Assembly (NCBI RefSeq): GCF_003966695.1
Contig: NZ_AP018827.1
Span: 1,054,001 to 1,118,000 of the forward strand
Origin: Asticcacaulis excentricus
GTDB lineage: Bacteria > Pseudomonadota > Alphaproteobacteria > Caulobacterales > Caulobacteraceae
DNA: 64,000 nucleotides
Direction: 5' to 3'
Made by a program: the position numbers and the translations under genes. The notes under the pieces are model-generated. The model did not search any database. It was not told the DNA's origin and saw only the letters and a program-made list of their open reading frames with translations. Below are positions 1 to 8,600 of the stretch, piece by piece (within the stretch, counting starts at the first letter, position 1; the number at the start of each line of letters is the position of its first letter).

Positions 1-492
1 GAAGGCGATACCTGGGTCGGGGTGAATACGCAGTGGCCCAACCGCCTGATCGGCGACCTGATAAGGGATCAGCAGGTGCCGGAGCTGCGCGGCTATGCCA
101 GCCAGCGTCCGGAGGTCCGCTACGGGCACAATTCGCGCATAGACTGGCTGTTGCAAGGACACACTCAGCAGGCAGAGGCGTGGGTCGAGATCAAGAACGT
201 CCACTATAGCCGCGTTCCCGGTCTGGCGGAATTTCCCGACAGCGTGACCGAACGCGGCGCAAAACATCTCATGGAACTGATCGGGCGCGTAGAGGCCGGC
301 GCGCGCGCCGTGGTGGTCTTTTGCGTACAACGCGACGATGTGTTTCGGTTTGATGTGGCGCGTGACCTCGATCCGGTCTTCGGCCGGGCCTATGCGGCCG
401 CGCGTGAGGCCGGGGTCGCATTTCTGGCCCACGCCTTTCGCGTCACCCCCGACGGCATTACCCACAGCCACGCGCTGAAGATAGAGGGTTAG
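1..492 (+). CDS. sfsA: SfsA family protein, 3' part (gene starts left of the window)
   Basis: The reading frame is open from base 1, so the gene is cut by the window edge. The visible 163 codons end in TAG at 490-492. The first residues, GDTWVGVNTQWPNRL, and the later block with AWVEIKNVHY and FPDSVTERGAKHL are typical of SfsA (sugar fermentation stimulation protein A), a family with nuclease-like acidic and lysine residues and DNA-binding activity in E. coli; its role here is unknown. Full-length members are about 230-240 residues, so roughly 70 N-terminal residues are missing. The GTG at 22 is internal and not the start. The stop overlaps the stop of the convergent MprF-like gene. Confidence 0.9.
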   Translation, partial: EGDTWVGVNTQWPNRLIGDLIRDQQVPELRGYASQRPEVRYGHNSRIDWLLQGHTQQAEAWVEIKNVHYSRVPGLAEFPDSVTERGAKHLMELIGRVEAGARAVVVFCVQRDDVFRFDVARDLDPVFGRAYAAAREAGVAFLAHAFRVTPDGITHSHALKIEG

Positions 493-2132
493 GCCTCTTT
501 GGCCTTATCGACGCGCCCACCCAGTTGCACAACGGCCAGAAGCGCCGGCATCAGCGCCGCTTCGTTACCGGAAACCGCGAAGTAGATCGGCTTCCAGACC
601 GGCTTGAACTTTTCCTTATAGGCGCGAAGACCGTCGAAATTGTACATCTCACCGCCATAGGCGTAGATCAGGGCCGCGATCTTGTTCCACATGGGGCTTA
701 AGGGACGCGCCTCCAGCCCGCCCAGCGGGGCCATGCCGAGGCTGAACCACTGATAGCCTTCGTCGCGGGCGTAAAAGATCAGCCGCAGGAACAAATATTC
801 CATGATATTGGGCGGGGCCTCCGGTGCGTAGCGCATCAGGTCGAGGCTGAGCGAGGTCCGGCCTTCGGCGGCCCACAGATTGGCAAAGGCCATGATTTCA
901 CCGCCGATGCGGATGACGGCGATCGGCGTCAGGCGAATATAGTCCGGATCAAAATAGCCCAGAGAATAGCCCTTCTCCTTGCCCTTCTTTTCTTCCAGCC
1001 AGGCGGCAGAAATGGCTTTCAGGCGCGGCAGATGGGTCTCCACCGCTTCGGGATGCAGCACTTCGAACTGGGCTTCGGCCTGTTCAAACTTGCGCCACAC
1101 CTGCCGGAAGCCGTAGCCTTTTTTCCCGGCCAGATCGAAGCTTTGCACGGGCACCAGCGCCTCTTCGCCGATCTTGAAGGGCCTGAGCCCCAGATCAATG
1201 GCCAAAGGCAGGAACTCCGCCGTTACGCGGTAGATGGACAGCTTGGCATTGGCCAGTGCCGCCATTTCCTTCAACCGCCAGCCCAGCTTTTCCACCTCTT
1301 CCGGCGGGCCGACGGGGGCGGACAGGACCACCCAGTTGCGACCCGCGACACCATACATGGCAAAGGCCGTGCGCGCCTCATTCCACAGGATATGCTTGTC
1401 GCCGGTGAGCGCCAGCCAGGCCTGCGGGTCCCGCGCCAGCGAAACCACCCCGCGCAGATCTTCCATATCCTCATCATCAGGCAGGTCCGGCGTGGCGCGC
1501 GCCAGCCCGAACAGGCGATAAAGGGCAAACAAGGCCACCGTAATGGCGATGACCACCAGACCGCGCAGGAAGCGCGAGACGCTGGCCTCATAGGCGAAGC
1601 GCTGCCACAGCTCATGGGCATAGGGGGTGCGCTCATAGAAGTAGAAGCCCACTGTGGCCACAAGGATCAGCACAGTCGCCGTCACCAGCAGCCAGATCGG
1701 CTTCAGCGTTAGCGTCATCAGGCGTGAGCGGCGGTTAAAGGCGCGCTTGCACGGCAAGAGCAGCAGAGCGCAGACCACCATCACCTCGGCTACGCCGAAG
1801 GCCAGTTCGCGCGTCATCGACAGGATGGCCCCTGCGACCAGCAGACCCAGCGCCATGTACCAGGCCGAATCCAGCCGCTCCCACAGGCCGCGCGCCGCAA
1901 ACAGCAGCAACACCCCGGTGGCGACACCGGCAACGTGCGACAGTTCCACCACCTCAAGCGGCAGCCACTGACGCACAAACGGCATGGCTTCGGGATCAAT
2001 AGGCGACAGCACCGAAGCCAGCAGGAAGGTGCCGGCCAGCATCATCAATACCGCCATGATCTTGGGCACGGCGACGATGGCCATGTCGAGCACAAGGGCT
2101 TTGATGTCTTTGTGATGCTTCATACCCCTCAC
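489..2132 (-). CDS. MprF-like phosphatidylglycerol lysyltransferase with short membrane part
   Basis: 547 residues. About six hydrophobic helices lie in the first ~215 residues, followed by a cytoplasmic DUF2156 (aminoacyl-phosphatidylglycerol synthase) domain to the end, with the family-like blocks NWVVLSAPVGP, IMAFANLW and GYQWFSLGMAPLGGL. The family transfers lysine or alanine from aminoacyl-tRNA to membrane phosphatidylglycerol, lowering negative surface charge and sensitivity to cationic peptides. Classical MprF is about 840 residues with 14 helices, of which the N-terminal 8 form the flippase; most of that flippase part is absent here. Start is the first Met of MRGMKHHKD; the Met three codons on is an alternative. 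Transferred amino acid not determinable from sequence. Confidence 0.82.
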   Translation of the reverse strand: MRGMKHHKDIKALVLDMAIVAVPKIMAVLMMLAGTFLLASVLSPIDPEAMPFVRQWLPLEVVELSHVAGVATGVLLLFAARGLWERLDSAWYMALGLLVAGAILSMTRELAFGVAEVMVVCALLLLPCKRAFNRRSRLMTLTLKPIWLLVTATVLILVATVGFYFYERTPYAHELWQRFAYEASVSRFLRGLVVIAITVALFALYRLFGLARATPDLPDDEDMEDLRGVVSLARDPQAWLALTGDKHILWNEARTAFAMYGVAGRNWVVLSAPVGPPEEVEKLGWRLKEMAALANAKLSIYRVTAEFLPLAIDLGLRPFKIGEEALVPVQSFDLAGKKGYGFRQVWRKFEQAEAQFEVLHPEAVETHLPRLKAISAAWLEEKKGKEKGYSLGYFDPDYIRLTPIAVIRIGGEIMAFANLWAAEGRTSLSLDLMRYAPEAPPNIMEYLFLRLIFYARDEGYQWFSLGMAPLGGLEARPLSPMWNKIAALIYAYGGEMYNFDGLRAYKEKFKPVWKPIYFAVSGNEAALMPALLAVVQLGGRVDKAKEA

Positions 2133-2184
2133 CTTACACGGCGCGGGGATTCGCTAAAATCGTTTTCGCGGCTTAATACCGTTG

Positions 2185-2928
2185 TTACCCCGCCTTACGG
2201 CACCAGGCGTCCTGAATAGCCAACTGGTTACACAAACGCTCGGCCTGTTCAGGCGAATGTACGGGCCCGATGCGCAAGCGCACCAACGCCTGACCATTGG
2301 CCGCGGTGACCGGTTGCAGGATCGGCTTGAAATTATCAAGACCCGGATGTCTGGCGCGCAGGTCGCGCCACGCCGCTTCGGCAACGGCGCGCGAGCTGAA
2401 TGAGCCCACCTGAACGCTGCGGACCATTTGCTCGATACCGTTATCGGCGGGCTTGGCCGTGGTTTTAAGCACCGGGGCTTTCGCAACCTTTTCAGGCACC
2501 GCCTTTACCGGCGGTTCTGTCGGGGTCTGGGTCTCTGTCTGGGCCAGCACGGTTGCAGAGGCAGAAACGCCCGTCTCCAGCGGCGTATCGGCGTCCGGAC
2601 GCTCCATATCGAGCGGATTGACCACGCGGATCAGGCTGCCGGTAGCCTCCTTGGGTATGGCGGCCAGCAGGCCATCCTTGCCCGTCGTCAGTTCCTTGGC
2701 CGTTTCAAAAGCCAGTTGAATCGGTTCGTCACGCGTGGCTGAGGAGGAAGCCTCCGAAGCGGATGACGCTTGGTCACCCTTTCCTTCGATGTCGATTTCC
2801 GCTAAACGCGCGGCCATCCGCTGGAAATCCTTGCCGTCGCCCCTGGGCATATCGCACCCCGACAGCCCGGCCGCCACGCAGGCGACGGTCAGCAGAGCCA
2901 GTCTCGAAACGGAAAAGAGAGAGCGCAT
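2185..2928 (-). CDS. SPOR domain lipoprotein
   Basis: 247 residues. An N-terminal signal segment ends in a lipobox (LSGC, Cys around residue 25), so the protein is probably a lipoprotein. A long low-complexity Pro/Thr/Ala/Glu linker follows, then a C-terminal SPOR domain over about the last 80 residues (VRSVQVGSFSSRAVAEAAWR onward). SPOR domains bind denuded peptidoglycan and usually recruit proteins to the division site. The gene is divergent from panC, with a 57-bp shared upstream region. The exact cellular role is inferred from the domain only. Some SPOR lipoproteins are RlpA-type transglycosylases, but no double-psi barrel is visible here. Confidence 0.85.
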   Translation of the reverse strand: MRSLFSVSRLALLTVACVAAGLSGCDMPRGDGKDFQRMAARLAEIDIEGKGDQASSASEASSSATRDEPIQLAFETAKELTTGKDGLLAAIPKEATGSLIRVVNPLDMERPDADTPLETGVSASATVLAQTETQTPTEPPVKAVPEKVAKAPVLKTTAKPADNGIEQMVRSVQVGSFSSRAVAEAAWRDLRARHPGLDNFKPILQPVTAANGQALVRLRIGPVHSPEQAERLCNQLAIQDAWCRKAG

Positions 2929-2985
2929 AGCCTCATCCTCTCACAAGCCGTTTAAATCGTCGTTAGTAATTTTGGTTAATGCCCC

Positions 2986-3846
2986 ATGTCCGCTTCCGCT
3001 GCTTCCCCCCTGCCCCGCGTCCGCGACCTGAGCGCCCTGCGCGCCGCGGTTTCCGGCTTTCGCCACAAGGGGCTGCGTATCGGCTTTGTGCCGACCATGG
3101 GCGCGTTGCACGACGGGCATCTGGCGCTGGTGCGGCACGCCAAAACCTTAAGCGACGTGGTGGTGGTTTCGGTCTTCGTAAACCCTAAACAGTTTGCGCC
3201 GCATGAGGATTTCGACCGTTATCCGCGCACCGAGGACAAGGACGCGCAGCTTCTGGAAAGCGTCGGCGCGGACCTGCTCTATCTGCCGAGCGTTCATCTG
3301 ATGTACCCCGCCGTCTTTGCCTCCAGCGTCCACGTCGAAGGCCCGGCGCGCGAACTGGAAGGCACCTTCCGCCCGCAGTTTTTCGACGGCGTGGCCACGG
3401 TGGTCATGAAGCTTTTCAATCAGGTGCAACCCGACGTCGCCATCTTTGGCGAAAAGGATTACCAGCAGCTTCAGGTCGTAAAGACCTTTGTGCGCGATCT
3501 CGACCTGCCGGTGAATGTCGTCGGGATGCCGACCGTACGCGAAGCCGACGGTCTGGCCCTGTCGTCGCGCAACGCCTATCTCAGCCCTGAGGAACGCCAG
3601 ACGGCGGCGCGCCTGATCGTCGAACTGAACGCCGTGGCTGAAGCCGTGCGTTCGGGCGGCGACCGCGAAAAGGCGCTCAACACGGCGAAGGCCAACCTTC
3701 TGGCCGTCGGTTTTGGTCCGGTGGACTATGTGGAGCTGCGCGACGCCGATACGCTGGCTATGGCCGACGCGCAGACGCCGAACCTGCGCCTTCTGGCGGC
3801 GGCGTGGCTCGGCAAAACCCGCCTGATTGACAATATCGCGGTTTAA
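2986..3846 (+). CDS. panC: Pantothenate synthetase
   Basis: 286 residues, the usual length. ATP-dependent condensation of pantoate with beta-alanine to pantothenate, the last step of vitamin B5 synthesis, in the cytoplasm. The nucleotidyltransferase HIGH-type motif is in FVPTMGALHDGHLALV, followed by VSVFVNPKQF, the FGEKDYQQL block that contacts ATP and pantoate, and the KMSKS-like region around LALSSRNAYLS. It starts at ATG 2986, just after the divergent SPOR gene. No panB or panD is next to it. The convergent FkbM gene ends 4 bp after its stop. Confidence 0.97.
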   Translation: MSASAASPLPRVRDLSALRAAVSGFRHKGLRIGFVPTMGALHDGHLALVRHAKTLSDVVVVSVFVNPKQFAPHEDFDRYPRTEDKDAQLLESVGADLLYLPSVHLMYPAVFASSVHVEGPARELEGTFRPQFFDGVATVVMKLFNQVQPDVAIFGEKDYQQLQVVKTFVRDLDLPVNVVGMPTVREADGLALSSRNAYLSPEERQTAARLIVELNAVAEAVRSGGDREKALNTAKANLLAVGFGPVDYVELRDADTLAMADAQTPNLRLLAAAWLGKTRLIDNIAV

Positions 3847-3850
3847 GGGG

Positions 3851-4999
3851 TTAGCCGGCGTACAGCAGCGTGTCCCAGATCATGCCGGAATAGTGCCTGA
3901 GTTCAAAGCGATAGTCGGGCCGCATCTCCCGGATCAGAGCGCTCAGGCGCAGGAGATCATCGGATCGGTGGTAGGCGCTGATGGCCAGTTTCGGCCGGTA
4001 GGTCTCAATCGTCCGGCGCATCCCTTCGAGGGCCGGACCTTCGGCGCCTTCGATGTCCAGCTTGACGAAGGTGACCTCCCCCAGATTCAGCGCATCAAGA
4101 GCGACCACCGGCACCTCAATGCCGCCGTCGGCGTCGATACGGCTACCCATCGCCCCGGTGGCTGAAAACCGCACCGTGTCAGCCTGACTCCACAGGCCGG
4201 CGGCGTGACAGGTCACATGCGGCGTCGCGGCAAAGGCCTCACTCAGGGCCGCAAAATTTTCAGGATCCAGCTCAAAGGCGTGCACCTGCCGACATGGCCC
4301 GCCCAGATGCCCGAAGAAGGCGCGCACCGTATCGCCATCATAGGATCCGCCATCGACCAGCACATCGTCGCGCGACGGCGGGCAAAGCGCATTGTCGAGA
4401 TAAATCTGATCATGTGAGCGGAGAATGCCGTCCAGCGCCGCCGCATCCCAGGTCAGACGGTAGGCCAGAAGTGCCGACAGGGTGCGAAGGCTTTCGGCGT
4501 CCGTGAACAGCTCTTGCCCCAGACGATGGATGGCGGCGACCTCATCACGGTCCGAAAAGGCCTGAAGCGCCGTAAACATGGCATTGCCACTAAAGGTTTG
4601 CCCCAGCTTTGGCATGACCTCAAAATAGAACAGCAAGGGCCCCGGATGCGCGCCCCAGATCGCCTGAAAATGCTTGGCCGGCTTTTCCGAGCCCGCACAG
4701 ATGACGCCGACCGCTTCGGGTGTCTTTGTCAGAAGCTGACTCAAAGCCGCGTCGCCAATCACCGGCAAGCCGTAAAGGCTTTGCCCGTCGCGCAGATTAT
4801 CAACCACGGCGATGACATTCAGCCGCTCGCAGGCATAGCGGACAAAGCTCTGGGCCATCACTGAGCCCGCCCCCAGAAGCACCAGCGGCACGCGGTCATA
4901 ATCGAGATCGGACCGTGCCCGGCTTAGGGCGTCAAGACGTGCCAGAAATCCAGCATCGCCAAAATCCACAGGCCCGTCCAACAGTTCGCGATAACGCAT
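3851..4999 (-). CDS. FkbM family methyltransferase
   Basis: 382 residues. The C-terminal half has an S-adenosylmethionine binding fold with the glycine motif in VLVDGGSYDGDTVRAFFG and the FkbM signature FVKLDIEGAEGPALEGM, followed by KLAISAYHRSDDL. The N-terminal ~180 residues contain a Rossmann-like stretch (VPLVLLGAGSVMAQSF), as in two-domain FkbM proteins of saccharide clusters. FkbM enzymes O-methylate sugars or polyketides; the substrate cannot be told here because no glycan cluster surrounds it. The start ATG at 4999 is preceded by GAGGGAC, a reasonable ribosome binding site. Confidence 0.85.
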   Translation of the reverse strand: MRYRELLDGPVDFGDAGFLARLDALSRARSDLDYDRVPLVLLGAGSVMAQSFVRYACERLNVIAVVDNLRDGQSLYGLPVIGDAALSQLLTKTPEAVGVICAGSEKPAKHFQAIWGAHPGPLLFYFEVMPKLGQTFSGNAMFTALQAFSDRDEVAAIHRLGQELFTDAESLRTLSALLAYRLTWDAAALDGILRSHDQIYLDNALCPPSRDDVLVDGGSYDGDTVRAFFGHLGGPCRQVHAFELDPENFAALSEAFAATPHVTCHAAGLWSQADTVRFSATGAMGSRIDADGGIEVPVVALDALNLGEVTFVKLDIEGAEGPALEGMRRTIETYRPKLAISAYHRSDDLLRLSALIREMRPDYRFELRHYSGMIWDTLLYAG

Positions 5000-5073
5000 C
5001 GACGTCCCTCCGCCTGTGACCTTCTCCGAACGTCAACCCCCGGCGATTCGTCGCCAGCTTAGCACAGAGATCG

Positions 5074-5472
5074 TCACCACGCCCCGGCGTCGCGCAGGGC
5101 CGCGATGAGGTCCGCCGGTAGAGCCTCACCTCCCGCCCCCTGCGGCAGGTCGCGCGGTGAATCCTTGACCTCCAGATAGCGCCAGCCCTGAAACGGACGG
5201 CGCGGCTGCGGCTCGGTCAGGATATGTTCGGTCGAAACCGTGATCAGGCATTGCGGCAGGTCACCCTCAACCGTGTCGATGGCCACGATCGGCCGACGCA
5301 CCAGAATGACGCCCTTGATCACCCAGTAGAGCGACCCGCCATCCAGCAGTTCTTCGGCGCGTTTGGGCGTCTGGCGCGTATGGATGGTGCGGGTCTTATG
5401 TCCCTGCTCCCAGCGTCGCAGGTCATCGACCGTATCGGCGCCCACGCACAGCTTGACCAGATTAACGCTCAT
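5074..5472 (-). CDS. DUF1489 family protein
   Basis: 132 residues, cytoplasmic, no membrane segment. It begins MSVNLVKLCVGADTVDDL and contains TRQTPKRAEELLDGGSLYWV and the central IKGVILVRRPI block, both characteristic of the alphaproteobacterial DUF1489 family, of unknown function. It lies alone between the FkbM gene and the divergent patatin gene. Full-length for the family, with nothing unusual. Confidence 0.8.
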   Translation of the reverse strand: MSVNLVKLCVGADTVDDLRRWEQGHKTRTIHTRQTPKRAEELLDGGSLYWVIKGVILVRRPIVAIDTVEGDLPQCLITVSTEHILTEPQPRRPFQGWRYLEVKDSPRDLPQGAGGEALPADLIAALRDAGAW

Positions 5473-5617
5473 AGGCTTCGCCTCATTATTGATCGCGCAT
5501 TTGAGCCCAAAAACCGCTGCCCACTTTATGGAATGCGCTCAGCTTTTTAACCACATTGGCAACAGCGCCCGCCGGGGCTATCTATGGGTAAGAGACTCAT
5601 AATTCAAGGCCACCCGC

Positions 5618-7555
5618 ATGGCGGAAGACACCTCTCTCGAAGCCGCGCTAGCCCGACTGTTCAACACACCGACCGGGCTGAAGGCCGCCAGTTGGATTAC
5701 CCTGACCGGCGGCACGCGGCTATTCAGCGCCGGTGACGAGTCCGATCACCTCTATCTGCTGCGCAGCGGACGCATGGGCGTGTTCCGCCACGACGACGAC
5801 CATCAGGGGCTCCACCTGATCGGGGTGATCAAGCCGGGGGAGCCGGTGGGCGAAATGTCGCTGATTGCCGACACGCCGCACACCTCGACCGTCATTGCCC
5901 TGCGCGACTGCGAGCTGATGGTCCTGCCCAAGGCTGACTTCCTCAAGGCCATCGAAGCCGCGCCGGACGTGCTGCTGGCCCTGTCGAAGCAAATGATCGA
6001 ACGCGCCCGCTCCGGCACCCCGCGCGAAGGCCGACGCCACAACACCCCGAATGTCTTCGCTTTTTTTGCGCTGAACGACATCATCGTCCGCCCGCTGGTC
6101 GAACGTATCGCCGAACAGGTACGCGCGCTGGGCTATCGCGTCGCCGTACTCGACAAGGATCACCACGGCACCGGCGCCGATATTTTCGCCGAAGCTGAGG
6201 CGCACAACGACTACGTGCTGCACGTCGCCGAAAAGCCGGAAAGCCACTGGCGGCTGCTCAGTTCACGTCAGGTCGATCACACCTTCTGGATCGCCGACGC
6301 CCGCCACCATTCGCAGCGCCCCCACAGCGACCCGGCGCGCCTGCCGGCCAGCACGCTGAACCTAGAGGACTCGCAACTGCTCGATCCGCTGGGGCTGCAA
6401 CGCGCCCCCGATCTGATCCTCATTCAGGCGCAGGAGGCCGATGGGCGTAAGGTGATCGCCCATACGCGCGACTGGCTGGACGCCTTCAAACCGGCGCGCT
6501 GGTTCCACGTGGGTGAACACTCGCTGCCCGACGCGGCGCGCATCGCCCGCATCGTCACCGGCCATTCCATCGGCGTGGTGTTTTCCGGCGGCGGGGCGCG
6601 CGCCTTTTCGCACATCGGCGCGGTGCAGGCCCTGCGCGAAGCCCATATCCCCATCGACTTTATCTGCGGTTCGTCCATGGGGGCGATCATCGGTGGTTGC
6701 GTGGCGCTCGACTGGTCCGACGCCGAAATCGACGCCCATATCCGTGAAGCCTTTGTCGTCTCCTCGCCGCTGGATGACGTCACCTTCCCCTTTGTTGCCC
6801 TGACCGGCGGGCGCAAGGTCGATCAGCGGCTGGAGCAGCATTTTGGCGACGTGCTGATCGAAGACCTGCCCCTGCCCTTCTTCTGCCTGTCGTCCAATCT
6901 GACCTCCGGTACCATCAAGGTGCACAAGACCGGTCGCCTGCGTCAGGCCCTGCGCGCCTCTATTTCCCTGCCGGGCGTCATGCCGCCCGTGGTCGAAGAC
7001 GATCAGGTGCTGGTCGATGGGGCGGTAATGCGCTCCTTCCCGGCCCTGATGATGCGCAATTCGCATCTGGGCACCGTCATCGGCGTCGATGTGACGCGCG
7101 CCAAGGGCATCGACCCCAAGAGCGTGCACGTCCCCAAAAGCCTGCCGACCTGGTTCCTCAAAGGCGACTGGCGCAAGGGGCCGCCGATTGTCTCGATACT
7201 GATGCGTTCGGCCACCATCACCACGGCGGCCGATCTGGAGCAAAGCCGTCTGGCCTGCGACCTTTTGATCATTCCCGAACCCGAAGGCGTCGAAATCCGC
7301 GAATGGCACGCCTATGATCTGGCCGTGGAATCCGGTTATCAGACCAGCGTGCAAAGTCTGGCGCAGCTTGAACAACCCGTGACGCAGCTCCGCAAACTGG
7401 GCATCAGCCTGCACCCCAACATCCCGGCCTTTACACCGGACGACAGCTTCCTCACCCCGCCACGCCCCGACAAGTTGAAATACACGCTAAAACCGCAGGG
7501 CGTGACCCTGCCGCGTTTCCTCAAGGGGCCGAAAAAACCGCAGCCCAAGCTGTAG
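5618..7555 (+). CDS. Patatin-like phospholipase with N-terminal cyclic-nucleotide-binding domain
   Basis: 645 residues. Residues ~15-130 form a cNMP-binding domain (HLYLLRSGRMGVF, the phosphate-cassette-like GEPVGEMSLIADTPHTSTV). Residues ~310-500 form a patatin hydrolase: oxyanion loop FSGGGARAFSHIG, nucleophile Ser353 in GSSMG and catalytic Asp467 in VDGA. This is the neuropathy-target-esterase-like architecture (serine lysophospholipase or lipase). No transmembrane helix is evident, unlike eukaryotic NTE. Whether cAMP or cGMP really binds, and whether it controls hydrolysis, is inference. Start ATG 5618 sits in a divergent intergenic region shared with DUF1489. Confidence 0.9.
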   Translation: MAEDTSLEAALARLFNTPTGLKAASWITLTGGTRLFSAGDESDHLYLLRSGRMGVFRHDDDHQGLHLIGVIKPGEPVGEMSLIADTPHTSTVIALRDCELMVLPKADFLKAIEAAPDVLLALSKQMIERARSGTPREGRRHNTPNVFAFFALNDIIVRPLVERIAEQVRALGYRVAVLDKDHHGTGADIFAEAEAHNDYVLHVAEKPESHWRLLSSRQVDHTFWIADARHHSQRPHSDPARLPASTLNLEDSQLLDPLGLQRAPDLILIQAQEADGRKVIAHTRDWLDAFKPARWFHVGEHSLPDAARIARIVTGHSIGVVFSGGGARAFSHIGAVQALREAHIPIDFICGSSMGAIIGGCVALDWSDAEIDAHIREAFVVSSPLDDVTFPFVALTGGRKVDQRLEQHFGDVLIEDLPLPFFCLSSNLTSGTIKVHKTGRLRQALRASISLPGVMPPVVEDDQVLVDGAVMRSFPALMMRNSHLGTVIGVDVTRAKGIDPKSVHVPKSLPTWFLKGDWRKGPPIVSILMRSATITTAADLEQSRLACDLLIIPEPEGVEIREWHAYDLAVESGYQTSVQSLAQLEQPVTQLRKLGISLHPNIPAFTPDDSFLTPPRPDKLKYTLKPQGVTLPRFLKGPKKPQPKL

Positions 7556-7595
7556 CGGCGCGCGGCAAAGCGGGGTAGGAAGCGTTCAACAACTC

Positions 7596-7720
7596 ATACC
7601 AAGAGTCATTGAAAATGACTGTTGGTATTCCATTCGAGAATTTCTCATGTTGCTGATACATATGGGAAATTCTCGTTTCTTCAACGGCCGGATGCGTTCA
7701 GCATCTTCGGCCGTTGGTAT
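7596..7720. repeat. Three consecutive hairpins with short terminal inverted repeats (MITE/REP-like element)
   Basis: Between the patatin gene and xth lie three adjacent inverted repeats. Hairpin 1: arms 7596-7610 and 7614-7628, 14 of 15 positions paired, 3-nt loop. Hairpin 2: arms 7635-7650 and 7660-7675, 16 pairs including two G:T. Hairpin 3: 7683-7695 with 7701-7715, 13 pairs and a two-base bulge. The block starts with ATACCAA and ends with TTGGTAT, so it has a 7-bp terminal inverted repeat; GTTGGTAT also occurs at 7621-7628. No target duplication is visible. It may be a mobile non-coding repeat or an RNA processing or termination structure. It lies immediately upstream of the xth start. 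Confidence 0.7.
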
Positions 7721-7734
7721 CATCAGGGTCCGGC

Positions 7735-8526
7735 ATGAAAATCTTCACCTACAACGTCAATTCGGTCAATGCGCGCCTGCCCCTGATCCTGGAATGGTTT
7801 GAGGAGACGCAGCCCGATGTCTGCGCCCTTCAGGAACTGAAATGCCTCGATGAAAAATTCCCCTATGAGGCCTTTGAACGGCTGGGCTACAATGCCGCTG
7901 TGCACGGGCAAAAGACGTGGAACGGCGTGGCCCTGTTGTCCAAGCGACCCTTGATCGACGTGGTGCGCGGCCTGCCGGGCGAGCCGGAAGACGAGCAGTC
8001 GCGCTATATAGAAGCCGTGGTCGATGGCCCGGTGCCGGTGCGTGTCACCTCGATCTATCTGCCCAATGGCAACCCGATCGGCACTGATAAATATCCTTAC
8101 AAACACCGCTGGTACAAGCGCTTGCAGGCGCGGGCCAAAGAGATACTGGCCTTTGAAGAGATCAGCCTTTTATCAGGTGATTTCAACACCATCCCGACAA
8201 AAGCCGACCTCTACCGGGAATCGGCGTGGCTGGATGACGCGCTTTATCAGCCGGAGACGCGCGCCGCCTATCAATCATTGAAAAACCTCGGCTATAGCGA
8301 CGCCTGCGACCTGCGGCCGCCCGAAGGCAACCGCTACACCTTCTGGGACTATCAGGCCGGGGCGTGGCAAAAGAACGAGGGCATCCGCATCGACCACCAC
8401 CTGTTGTCGCCGCAGGCCGCCGACCGCCTGAAAGGCTTTGAAATCCACAAAGACGCCCGCGGTCGCACCCATGACGATGCCAAACCGTCGGACCACGTCC
8501 CGGTGGGCGTGGAACTGGACGTTTAG
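7735..8526 (+). CDS. xth: Exodeoxyribonuclease III (XthA family)
   Basis: 263 residues from ATG 7735; in-frame codons upstream lie inside the hairpin repeat, so a longer start is unlikely. Begins MKIFTYNVNSVNARL. Endonuclease/exonuclease/phosphatase fold: metal ligand Glu34 in LQELKC, LLSGDFNTIP with the catalytic Asp and Asn, and the C-terminal SDHVPVGVEL with the catalytic His. The family acts as an AP endonuclease and 3'-5' exonuclease on duplex DNA in base excision repair. Full length. No strong Shine-Dalgarno sequence is seen (AGGG at 7725-7728). Confidence 0.93.
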   Translation: MKIFTYNVNSVNARLPLILEWFEETQPDVCALQELKCLDEKFPYEAFERLGYNAAVHGQKTWNGVALLSKRPLIDVVRGLPGEPEDEQSRYIEAVVDGPVPVRVTSIYLPNGNPIGTDKYPYKHRWYKRLQARAKEILAFEEISLLSGDFNTIPTKADLYRESAWLDDALYQPETRAAYQSLKNLGYSDACDLRPPEGNRYTFWDYQAGAWQKNEGIRIDHHLLSPQAADRLKGFEIHKDARGRTHDDAKPSDHVPVGVELDV

Positions 8527-8600
8527 CAGGCACTATACCTATTCTTAACCCGATACCGGTAAGGACTGATTAAATATATGATCGGTCATGTAACGGTGTG

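Noticed and set aside
6362-7414. 350-codon open frame on the minus strand
   Set aside because: Shadow of the patatin domain, which has clear catalytic residues.
7596-7720. ATACCAA/TTGGTAT as a UxuR-type operator
   Set aside because: The half sites are 110 bases apart and form parts of longer hairpins, unlike a contiguous operator; no sugar acid genes nearby.
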